DNA of 64,000 nt from Asterias rubens (lineage: Eukaryota; Echinodermata; Asteroidea; Forcipulatida; Asteriidae): the NCBI RefSeq assembly GCF_902459465.1, contig NC_047082.1, positions 11,964,545 to 12,028,544 of the forward strand, written 5' to 3'. A model generated the notes under the pieces. The model ran no database searches. It saw only the letters and a program-made list of their open reading frames with translations, and had not been told where the DNA came from. Position numbers and translations under genes: made by a program. This document shows, one piece after another, positions 45,501-54,956 of this stretch (positions are counted from its first letter, which is position 1; each line of letters opens with the position of its first letter).

Positions 45501-46540
45501 TTTGATTAAAAAACGGTCGAAAATAGAGAAAATTGCAGGACTTACCCCCTTGTGATTTGATTAAAAAACGGTCGAAAATGGAGAAAATTGCAAGACTTAC
45601 CCCTTTGTGATTCGATCAAAAACGGGCGAAAATGGAGAAAATTGCAGGACTTACACCTTGTGATTTGATTAAAAAACGGTCGAAAATGGAGAAAATTGCA
45701 AGACTTACCCCTTGTGATTTGATTAAAAACGGGCGAAAATAGAGAAAATTGCAGGACTTACCCCCTTGTGATTTGATTACAAAACGGGCAAAAATAGAGA
45801 AAATTGCAAGACTTACCCCCTTGTGATTCGATCAAAAACGGGCGAAAATGGAGAAAATTGCAAGACTTACCCCTTGTGATTTGATTAAAAAACGTTCGTT
45901 AAAGGGAAAAACTTGCAAGACTTACCCCTTATGATTTGATCAAAAACGGGCGAAAATGGACAATATTGCAAAACTTACCCCTTGTGATTTAATATAAAAA
46001 CGGTCGAAATTGGACAATATTGTAAGACTTAACCCTTTGTGATTTGATTAAAAAACGGTCGAAAAAAGAGAAAATTGCAAGACTTACCCCGGCTTTGTGA
46101 TTTGATTAAAAAAACGGTCGAAAAAATGGAAAACTTGCACGGCTTACCCCTTGTGATTTGATTTAAAAAAAACGGTAGAAAAAGGGAAAAAATTGCAACG
46201 CTTACCCCTTGTGATTTAATATTTAAAAAAACGCTCGAAAATGGAGAAAATTGCAAGGCTTACCCCTTGTGATTTGATCCCCCCAAGACGGTCGAAAGAA
46301 CTTGCAATTTATCAAAAAAATTAAAACTTGTGATTTGATTAAAAAACGGTGGAAAATGGAAAGATTTACAAGTCTACCCGTTGTGATTTGTTAAAAAAAA
46401 CGGGCGAAAATGGAGAAAGTTGCAAGACTTATCTACCCCTTGTGATTTAAAACAAAAAAGGGGGGAAAATGCAAGGGTTACCCCTTGTTCCAAATAACCG
46501 TCAAAAATTGAGAAAATTGCAAGGCTTGTGATTTGATTAA
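39510..46540. repeat. Main satellite array, 54-60-bp monomer, about 7 kb
   Basis: The monomer reads roughly TTGCAAGACTTACCCCTTGT then GATTTGATTAAAAAACGG and TCGAAAATGGAGAAAA. Units vary in A-run length, ACGGTC versus ACGGGC, and AGAG/GGAG/GAAA. All run in one orientation from about 39540 onward and in the opposite one at 39010-39500. Blocks recur at about 377 bp, 1.21 kb and 1.36 kb, that is higher-order repeats. Open frames inside (for example 43964-44849, minus) are by-products. Not a CRISPR: the units touch and there are no unique spacers. Confidence 0.95.
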
Positions 46541-47600
46541 AAATCCGGTCTCGATACTTTAGTATACAGATCGTAAAGTTTATTAAAATTAAAGTAAATT
46601 TGTGCAGAAAGTTAGTCAGAGTGAAGACCAGGCATTCAGGGGACTCAAAGTCTAGTCGAAACCAGCGTGGTGATCACCCATTAGTACCCTTATGGGATGG
46701 CTAGTCCCGGCCCCTCCTTTACTTTCCCACCCGGAATAATCACCCTACCCTAATTTGGGGAGAGACATGACGGACCCCAATCACTTACTGGTGCTAGCAG
46801 TAAAAGTCATGTCCCTTTGGTACGGGGCGGGATTCGAACCGGGTGTACCAGCTCTGGAACGCACGCAATTGAACGATCCAGTGCACCGTGTCGCCACAGT
46901 GCCCGTTGGTGTTTGAAGCTGGTTTTAAAAACTACTTATATAATTCACTGGTGTCTATGAGCAAAATATAAAAGAAACACGACCGGGTATTGAACCAGGG
47001 TCTCGTGACTCGCAGCCTATTTGTACTGCGTGTAGCTACGGCGCCAGCTAACAGAATTGATAACCACGCAACTATAGACAAACTACATGTTAGTGTTCAT
47101 AATATGTGAAGCGTTGGAATGAAGTGTTATTGTGAACAGAGTTTGAAATGTACCATGGATGTAGACAAATTGACCAGATCAATCATGAGAATTCGCATAA
47201 GAAACAGTGGGCTTTTCTCTCTGTTCTTCAGCATTTCTGTTATAACAACAGCGGCAGTAGGCTCGTTGTGGGTCGGGATCACTGAAGTGGGTACCAGGGT
47301 GAATGTTTATCTGATAAAAGTCAGAGTGAAACGGGCGAGTAAAATTAAGAGATTTTGGCTAATAAGAAATGTTTCACTTGTCAGGCACTCATTTAGATGT
47401 TTCATGTAATTTTAGCTAAAAACACAAGTGGGCTCATCAAGTTTAGGCAAATTTATTAAACAAAGGAAAAAATACAAAGGGCAAATCCAGCCTTTTCTCA
47501 AATTTGGTAAGAAGATAAAAGGGGCAAGTCTAGCATTTTTAATAATTTTAAGCTAATTATTAATAATTTGTCTGCCTAATATTAAAACAAACCACAAGGG
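46050..47600. repeat. Right arm of the giant inverted repeat
   Basis: Reverse-complement partner of 38000-39500. It carries the tRNA-like SINE inverted (GGATTCGAACCGGGTGTACC) and CGACCCACAACGAGCC-type words on the opposite strand. The frame 47119-47409 lies in this arm and is not taken as a gene. Confidence 0.85.
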
Positions 47601-48122
47601 GGTAAGTCCAGTATTTTTAACATTTTTTTGCCGAATTTAAAAGTCACAAACGGATATATCCAGCATTTTTATCAAATTGGTCCGAAAATTGATAAAATTC
47701 CACAGTGAAAGGCCCAAGTCCAGCCATTTTATCTAATTTTAACCCATAATTGAAAAAAAAAGTCACAAGAGGTAAGTCAAGCATAATTATCAAATTTCGG
47801 ACATAATTATCAAATTTGAACCACAAATTGAATATTTTTTAAATCACTAGGGGTATAGGTCTACCCCTTGGATGACTTGATGGGTCCAGCATTTTCATCA
47901 AGAATGTGTTTCATTCAGTTGGCCAATTATTGAAAAATATCATAACATGGGGTTAGCATATTTCAACATATTTTGCCCAAATATTGAAAGAAAATTAATT
48001 GGTCTCTCATTTTTGTAAAATTTTTGTAAAATTTCTTTTCTGATCACAATTGGAAAGCAAACAGCTAAAATGGCAGCAGAATTAATGAACTGCTTTAAAG
48101 CAGAACCAAACAGACACTGCAT

Positions 48123-48699
48123 TTAAAGTCACCTGGAAGTGGTATTTTTCAAAATAAAGCTTTTGTCACTAATATATGTGTTTTGATGAGTGGAATGTGA
48201 ATAAACAATTAACTAAGGTTTAAAAAAAAATCAGTTTCCATGTTATTTACAAGTTTAAGAGTAGACCCCAACCCGAGAGGGCGCTGTTCGTGACGTCAAT
48301 CGAGGCAGACTTTGCCTGTAATGCGTAGAGTAAACACAATTGCAAAGTACATGTACGGACCAAGTCGTGAGTTTGTACGTTTCAAAAACAATTTTTTTTT
48401 CCGGCAATGCCGACCAGGTGTTTGGTGCTGAATGCATAAATACACTTTTTGGAATGTACCAACTCACGACTTGGACATACATGTACTTTGCACGTGTGTT
48501 TACTATACGCATTGCAGGCAAAGTCTGCCTCGATTGACGTCACAAAAGGGGTAGGCGGAGTCAGCCCCCCAAACAACTTTATGTATTTTTTAAACATATA
48601 AATCGTGACAAACAATTACTAAAAAAATTGTTTTATTGTTCGTAAGCATATACTCTTATGTTTGAAAGAAAAAAAAATTATATTTCCAGGTGACTTTAA
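48123..48699. mobile_element. TTAA-flanked MITE family E, copy 2
   Basis: TTAAAGTCACCTGGAAG left and TTCCAGGTGACTTTAA right. It has an extra internal inverted duplication around TGACGTCAATCGAGGCAGAC that copy 1 lacks. Confidence 0.8.
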
Positions 48700-48737
48700 G
48701 AGTAAATTCCTAAGTGAACTTATTTTTGACTCCCAAA

Positions 48738-48779
48738 ATGGCAAACACACCTAACTACGCCGAGCATGAATTGTCCCAG
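48738..48779 (+). CDS. Possible start exon fragment (weak)
   Basis: AAAATGG context followed by 14 codons (MANTPNYAEHELSQ) and a GTGTGT donor. There is no recognised family, and it is not phase-compatible with the exon-like frame at 49981. It could be chance sequence next to two MITEs. Confidence 0.12.
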
Positions 48780-48800
48780 GTGTGTCAACAATGACTCTAC

Positions 48801-48925
48801 AGCCGTTTCAGGAAAAGCTAGGATTAATACTATCTCAAGTTAAGACGAAGGACGAGTTACTCGTCCTAACTTAAGATGAGTCCAATTCGTCCTAAGTTAG
48901 GAACAGTTTGGTGAAATCGATGGCA
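48801..48925. mobile_element. Foldback element family F, copy 3
   Basis: TACTCGTCCTAACTTAAG and TCCTAAGTTAGGAAC subrepeats, with GGTGAAATCGATGGC at the right end. Confidence 0.5.
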
Positions 48926-49073
48926 GGTCTAATAAATGAGAACACAAACTCCAAATAATGACACCAATTTGTTTGGTTTATTTACCATTCAATTAGCTTA
49001 CTGTACACCTATAGTAATAAATAATCACTTTACTTCTTGCATGTTACACATAAAATACCGTGTACAATACCAT

Positions 49074-49469
49074 TTTCAAAGCAATGGACTCAAGTTGGTT
49101 ATTACTCAAAATAATCGTTAGCATAAAAACTTCCTTGGTAACGAGCAATGGAGAGCTATTGATAGTATAAAACATTGTGAGGAAACGGCTCCTTCTGCAG
49201 TAACGTAGTTTTCAAGAAAGAAGTTATTTTCCACAAAAACATTTGAATTTGAAGACCTTAGAGTTAAGATTTTGAGGTCCTGAAATCAAGCATCTGAGAG
49301 CAAACAACTTCGTTTGGCAAGGGTGTTTTTTCTTCCATTATTATCCTGCAACTTCGAAGACCAATTGAGTTCAAATTTTCGCAGGTTTTATATTTAGTGC
49401 ATATTGTTGAGATACACAAAGTGAGAAGACTGGTCTTTGACAAGTACCAATAGTGTCCAGTATCTTTAA
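49074..49469. mobile_element. TTAA-flanked MITE family A, copy 9 (inverted)
   Basis: The interior matches the family. The right end is GTGTCCAGTATCTTTAA and the left end is diverged. Confidence 0.7.
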
Positions 49470-49887
49470 AAGGGACTACAACATGAATTATGTTTGACCC
49501 TTGAAAAAAAGTCTATATTTTGTATTTCGTTTCGTAAGAAGATACATACATGTAGTACACCTACGTACTACAACTACAATGTAATGACCATCATCACAGC
49601 ACAGCATGGTGTGTTGTTTCACAAACTGTGAAAATTTTAGGTAAATTGGTCATCAAAGTTGCGAGAAAATGATGAAAGAAAAAACACCCTTGTCGGACGA
49701 ATTTGTGTGCTTTCAGATAGTAATAAAAGACTTCTAGCTAGAAGCTACTTTAAATCTATGCTACTTTAGAGGGAGCCGTTTCTCACAATGTTTTATACTA
49801 TCAACAGCTCTCCAATGCTCATTACCAAGTCAGTTTTTAAGTTAATATTTGTTTTGAGTAATTACCAAACGTGTACCTTCCCTTTAA
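49470..49887. mobile_element. Family A-related MITE, copy 10
   Basis: Contains AAACACCCTTGTCGGACG and GGGAGCCGTTTCTCACAATG, and ends GTGTACCTTCCCTTTAA. It probably shares a TTAA with the preceding copy. Confidence 0.6.
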
Positions 49888-49980
49888 TGTAAACTTGATC
49901 ACAATATCTTTGTTAGGATTTGAAACTTTGCATGGTGGGAGTATAAATTTGGTGTAAATCTCTTTGAGTTGTGTTTCCAG

Positions 49981-50098
49981 AATTCAACATTTCTCCTGAA
50001 GACGATCAGAGCATACTGATCAAGACATTGAGGTGTCAACCTGCAGTTATGTTCAGAACCACGACCACTCAAAAGAGACTAACACATGGTACTACTGT
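49981..50098 (+). CDS. Exon-like open frame, unrecognised protein (weak)
   Basis: A good acceptor (GTTGTGTTTCCAG) is followed by an open frame of 39 codons containing FNISPEDDQSILIKTLRC and ending at a weak donor (ATG|GTACTA). The composition looks coding-like (acidic, no low complexity) and the segment is not one of the repeats found elsewhere. I recognise no family. Its end phase is compatible with the frame starting at 52719. Confidence 0.25.
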
Positions 50099-50424
50099 AT
50101 CATTATCAATGTATCATGTATCATTATACAATATCATTGTTGTAAAAAAGAGCTCAAATCCGGATAGATATGGTGGAAAAAAAAAAATAATAATAATAAT
50201 ACCAGCCAAATATTAAACTAGTAATACAAATATAGTATTGTTTTCAAACCAAGTACAGCCTTTCACAGCGCTTTGCATTATTTCCCCACTTCATCGGGTA
50301 ATTAGCAAACTTTCTCAACTACTATGCAGCACCCGAAGCCAAATCATTCACTCCATTAATTCATTAATCCCTATCCTCACTGATATCCACAGCAGCACCC
50401 TACCCTCAAAGTCTTCTTCATTTC

Positions 50425-50760
50425 TTGGGGTGTCGTGGCCGAGGGGTATATAAGAGCACCGAATTCAAACTCTTGTGATTCTGTTCAGCAGAGTGTGGGT
50501 TTGAATCCCGATCATGACAATTGTGTCCCTGAGCAAATTGTTTCTCTGCACCCAGGGGTAAATGGGTACCCTGTGAGGGCAGAGATGGTTCTTGTGATTG
50601 ATTTAGCCGAGTAGCGCATATTAATGTTACACCCCAAGGGAGCTGAGATGGTTTAAGGAATGATTCAGGGCCGAGCGATCAGCGGTAATAATGTTGGAGC
50701 GCGAGCGTCACTGCGTGACGGACCTTAGCGCGAAATAAGAAGCCATTATTATTATTTTTG
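50425..50760 (+). mobile_element. tRNA-derived SINE (Leu/Ser-type head)
   Basis: A box GTGGCCGAGGGGTATATAAG, B box GGGTTTGAATCCCG, then the body with GGGAGCTGAGATGGTTTAAG and a tail of ATTATTATT. This is the best-preserved copy in the window. Confidence 0.7.
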
Positions 50761-51138
50761 AGAGGTAAGGTGGTGGTATATCTGCAAGGGTAGGGATTGC
50801 TTGTGTTTATGATTTACTCCCGAGGAAAAAAAACCCATAATAATGACAACAAGAATATTGAAATAATACAAAATAAAAACAGAACTTCTTTCAAAGAAAA
50901 TGAAACTAGGAAGACTTGAAGCACATGATTAATTAGTAAGTTTGCATAAATAAAAATGAAACCTTAACAATATCAACATTATAGGGTAACAAAATAAACC
51001 TTTCAGGAAGTTTCAATAAATATTAATCTATTACACATTGTCAGTTGGGTTTATAGTATTACAAAAATATACAGATATTTATCTAGACTACCCCCTTTAC
51101 CTCAAAATCCTTCCACCCGAGTTTGATGTATAACCCCT
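50761..51138. other. Intergenic stretch, nothing recognised
   Basis: AT-rich, no gene. Confidence 0.45.
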
Positions 51139-51535
51139 TTAAAGACAATGTACACATTCGGAATAACTCAAAATATATATTAGCAATATAAGCATAAAAA
51201 CTTACTTGGTAACGAGCAACAGAGAGCTGTTGATAGTATAAAACATTGTGAGAAACGACTCCCTCTGAGGTAACGTAGTTTTTGAGAAAGAAGTAATTTC
51301 TCACTAAAATAATAAAAGACTTCTGGCCAGAAGCCTTTTGTCCCTTTCTGAAAGCACATTATTTTGTACAACAAAGGGTGTTTTTTCTTGCATCATTTTC
51401 TTGCAACATCAATGACCAGTTGAGTCCAAATTTTCACAGGCTTGTTATTTTATGCATATATGTTGGGATACAACCAGTGAGAATATTGGTCTTTGACAAT
51501 TACCAATAGTGTCCAGTGCCTTTAACCTTTGACTA
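51139..51535. mobile_element. TTAA-flanked MITE family A, copy 11 (diverged)
   Basis: TTAAAGACAATGTACAC left, GTGTCCAGTGCCTTTAA right. Confidence 0.7.
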
Positions 51536-51778
51536 TTATTTATCATTGTATTTGGCATGAAGCAAGTCGTGGTTTTGACCACTTGACTTTACCATGAACC
51601 AATACCACATTTTCTCGATAGAAAACAAGAAATCCCTGTGCTTCTTATGAAAAATTTGGCAGACGAAAAAATGTTGTAATTCCCTTTGCAAGTTTGACCC
51701 AGTTAAGAGTTCCAGACAATACGGAGACCATAATAGATGTTAAATTTGCATCGAGGATAAAGAATATTAATTTTGGTT

Positions 51779-51835
51779 TTTACCCATACACCGATGTGTG
51801 TTAGCACTGTATAGTCAGTACTTTCCCGAGTCCTG
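51779..51835 (-). repeat. Single inverted unit of the 55-bp minisatellite
   Basis: ACCCATACACCGATGTGTGT and TTAGCACTGTATAGTCAGTA, followed by TTTCCCGAGTCCTGT, are the reverse complement of the unit tandemly repeated at 16798-17108, 34 kb away. Confidence 0.75.
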
Positions 51836-51849
51836 TAAAAAAAAATATC

Positions 51850-51970
51850 ACAGGCATGTTACTCGGGTGGGATTCGAACCCACGACCCTTGCAATTCTAG
51901 AGCAGTGTCTTACCAACTAGACTACCGAGGTTGCCCGGCAGCTAGAGGCAGTTCGAATCCTATTTTTTGG
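51850..51970 (-). repeat. tRNA-like SINE head, minus strand
   Basis: The reverse complement has CGGTAGTCTAGTTGGTAAG and GTGGGTTCGAATCCCACCC, near-perfect A and B boxes. The CTCGG/CCGAG acceptor pairing is only about 5 bp and the anticodon arm is poor, so a functional tRNA is not claimed. Confidence 0.5.
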
Positions 51971-52146
51971 CAGAGAGTAACGCAATTATATAATAGATGT
52001 TAAATTTGCCTTGCATGGTGACAGCACTCCATCCAACTGGTGGGAGTGTGTGAATGTTCACAAACAGTAAAGCACAGGGTTTTAATGTTAGGTATAGAAA
52101 GTGGTTCTTATTTCATAAGAAACATTTCCAAAGGAAAACTTGTCTC

Positions 52147-52307
52147 TTAAAGGGACTGGACACCTTTGTCAAAGACCAGTTTTCTCACTCGCTTTATCTC
52201 AACATATGCATATCAAAATATCAAACAGCTCCATTGCTCATTACCAAACTTAGTTTTTATGCTTATACGTATTTTGAGTAATAACCAATAGTAACCACTA
52301 CCTTTAA
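52147..52307. mobile_element. TTAA-flanked MITE family A, copy 12 (internally deleted)
   Basis: Only about 160 bp: both TTAA-bordered ends are kept but most of the interior is lost. Confidence 0.65.
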
Positions 52308-52718
52308 GCAAACTTTTGCAGGGAATCAGTCACAAACAATGTACATCACATAGTAGTTTGGCTGCTAACCTGTTTCTACTTTTTGTGCTTTAGCTTAGCT
52401 TGTTGAAATTGGACCCTGTTCTCAAACCCAGGGTGAACTACACCTTGATTTGCATACACAGAATATGCATCATTCTTAACAAGTACCTTTGTGATTTAAG
52501 CAAACATGAATATATGCATGTTACAAATATTAGGTACGAATAAATTATCTATTTGCATATAAGTATACATTCCTATTACCATACCAAGCACCCTGAGAAA
52601 ATTTAAGGTTAAATAACATAAAAGTTAATACACAATACATGTATATACCAGACAGTATGAGGTCGATCCACCGTCTGGGAAATAAAAACGTTTTTGTCTG
52701 CTGTCCCTGGTAGTTCAG

Positions 52719-52894
52719 TTAACTCTGGTTCAATACACAGGGACCAGTTAATTTCCTTCCTGCCTTGCTTTGGTTCCACTGAGTTGCATGAAAGATTTAC
52801 AAGATGGCCACAACAATACAGGTTTACAGCTCCCACTGGAGTCTGTGGGTTTGAGCAACTGTTCACTGCCTCATTTCACCTTTTTCCTTTTTAA
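52719..52894 (+). CDS. Possible terminal exon, unrecognised protein (weak)
   Basis: The frame begins after TAGTTCAG and reads NSGSIHRDQLISFLPCFGST onward to a TAA at 52892. Its entry phase fits the candidate exon 49981-50098. A minus-strand frame over the same bases is also open, and the end runs into a tandem array, so this is weak evidence only. Confidence 0.18.
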
Positions 52895-53590
52895 GTATCA
52901 CCGATCATGTATATGTTTTGAATTTCTGCAGAGGTTGAAGCCTCCGCCTGATAATTACCGTTTGAGAAATCTGTGGGTTTTATGAGCAACTGTTTACTGT
53001 ATTGTCTCATTTCGCCATTTTTCTTTTTCAGTAACATATTAACAATAACATATTGTGATCATCTCTAGAGGTTGAAGCCTCCGCCGGTTCAATCCCGTTG
53101 GTGTCAAAATCTGTTGGTTTGAGCGACTGTTCATTGCCTCCTTTCGCCATTTTCTTTTTCTACCAATTGTTATTACCGATTTGTCATTACCGATCACGTA
53201 TTGTGAATTTCGGCAGAGGTTGAAGCCTCCGCCGGTTCATTCCCATTGGTGAAATCTGTTGGTTTGAGCGACTGTTCATTGCCTCCTTTCGCCATTTTCT
53301 TTTTCTACCAATTGTTATTACCGATTTGTCATTACCGATCACGTATTGTGAATTTCGGCAGAGGTTGAAGCCTCCGCCGGTTCATTCCCATTGGTGAAAT
53401 CTGTTGGTTTGAGCGACTGTTCACTGCCTCCTTTCGCCAGTTTCCTTTTCTACCAATTGTTATTACCGATTTATTATTACCGATTTATTATTACCGATCA
53501 CGTATTGTGAATTTCGGCAGAGGTTGAAGCCTCCGCCGGTTCATCCCCGTTGGTGAAATCTGTTGGTTTGAGCAACTGTTTACCCCTGGA
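52847..53590. repeat. About 145-bp tandem array, five units
   Basis: GAGGTTGAAGCCTCCGCC recurs at 52931, 53068, 53216, 53361 and 53520. Each is preceded by a pyrimidine-rich stretch and CAG or TAG, and each unit contains TTTGAGCGACTGTTCA. Confidence 0.85.
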
Positions 53591-53714
53591 ATGCAGACCA
53601 GTCATCTGTAGTTGAGGGTTGAAGAGTGTCTTAGCCGTGCCGTTCCCAATCAGCTGTCAATCAAATCATATCAAGAAATTTATCAAAATCGTCTGATGAA
53701 ATTGGAATCAACAA

Positions 53715-54096
53715 TTAAAGACAGTGGACACTATTGGTAATTACTAAAAATAATTATTAGCATGAAACCTTACTTGGTAATGAGTAATGGGGAGAGGTTG
53801 ATAGTATAAAGCATTGTGAGAAATGGCTCCCTCTGAAGTAATGTAGTTTTCCAGAAAGAAGTAGTTTTCCACAAATTTGATTTTGAGACCTCAGAATTAG
53901 ATTTTGAGGTCTCGAAATCAAGCATCTGAATTAGCACACAACTTTGTGTGACAAGGGTGTTTTTACTTCCATTATTATCTCACAACTTCGATGACCAATT
54001 GAGTTCAAATTTTCACAGGTTTGTTATTTTGTCCATATGTTGAAGTTACTATGAAGAGTAGTCTTTGACAACCACCAATAGTGTCCACTGTCTTTA
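53715..54096. mobile_element. TTAA-flanked MITE family A, copy 13 (inverted)
   Basis: TTAAAGACAGTGGACAC left, GTGTCCACTGTCTTTAA right. Confidence 0.8.
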
Positions 54097-54102
54097 AGAT
54101 CT

Positions 54103-54437
54103 TTAAGCATAAAACCTTTCTTGGTGACAAGTAATGGGGGAGAGGTTGATGGTGTAAAACAATGTGAGAAACGGCTCCCTCTGAAGTGCAATAGTTTTTG
54201 AGAAAGAAGTATTTTTCCACGAATTTGATTTTGAGACCTCAGATTTAGAACTTGAGGTCTCGAAATCAACCATCTAAACGCACAGAACTTCTTTTTTCTT
54301 TTCATTATTATCTCGCAAGTTCGATGACCGATTGAGCTCAAATTTTCACAGGTTTGTTATTTTATGCATCTATGTTGAGATACACCAACTGTGAAGGCTA
54401 GTCTTTGACAATTACCAATAGTGTTCACTGCCTTTAA
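54103..54437. mobile_element. TTAA-flanked MITE family A, copy 14 (left end truncated)
   Basis: Lies head-to-tail with the preceding copy. The right end is GTGTTCACTGCCTTTAA. Confidence 0.75.
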
Positions 54438-54746
54438 TTCACTTATGAGGTATACTTGCGGGTTTCAGACATATATAATAATAATATTAATGGCCGGGTG
54501 GTGCAAGCACATGAGCAGAAAATATGCTTCAAAATTTCCTGCTTAGCAAAAATGAACAAGAAACCCAGTCCCTGCGTACCTTTTTTATACAGAATTTTGG
54601 CAGATAACCTTAATCTGTTAAGCATAATGATGCTGTGCTTAGTTACTTAGAGCTTCATCGGCTTCATGAAATTAAGCACAGAGCCTTATTACTAGTAATC
54701 TCCAGATTATTTAAGTATTTGAAATTTGAAGTGTAGTGCTACAATG

Positions 54747-54945
54747 CCGACCATATCGCGTTGGGCCCCCTATCTATACCCCCTTTACATGTTGGTTCCA
54801 ATTGCCAATCTTCTTCTGCGTTACAGTCAAAACTGAGCAGGGGGCATGGGGGCGGGGACATAGTATCAATGGGAAGGGGACAGGGAATTGTTTTATATAA
54901 GGTTAGGAAAGGGTGGCCCAAGCATTTTGGCCGGGATTTTTTACA
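54747..54945. repeat. Dispersed repeat family O, copy 2
   Basis: Matches the two ends of 33697-34280. It abuts the last exon of the NIPA-like gene and may belong to its 3'UTR. Confidence 0.55.
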
Positions 54946-54956
54946 TGTACTTGTAT

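Noticed and set aside
39010..46540. CRISPR-like appearance of regularly spaced repeats
   Set aside because: Repeats are contiguous monomers without unique spacers, in a eukaryotic context.
47119..47409. 96-codon frame in the right arm of the inverted repeat
   Set aside because: Lies wholly within the arm, has no counterpart frame in the left arm and no family features.
51850..51935. Possible functional tRNA gene on the minus strand
   Set aside because: Good A and B boxes, but short acceptor pairing and a poor anticodon arm; SINE head is the better call.
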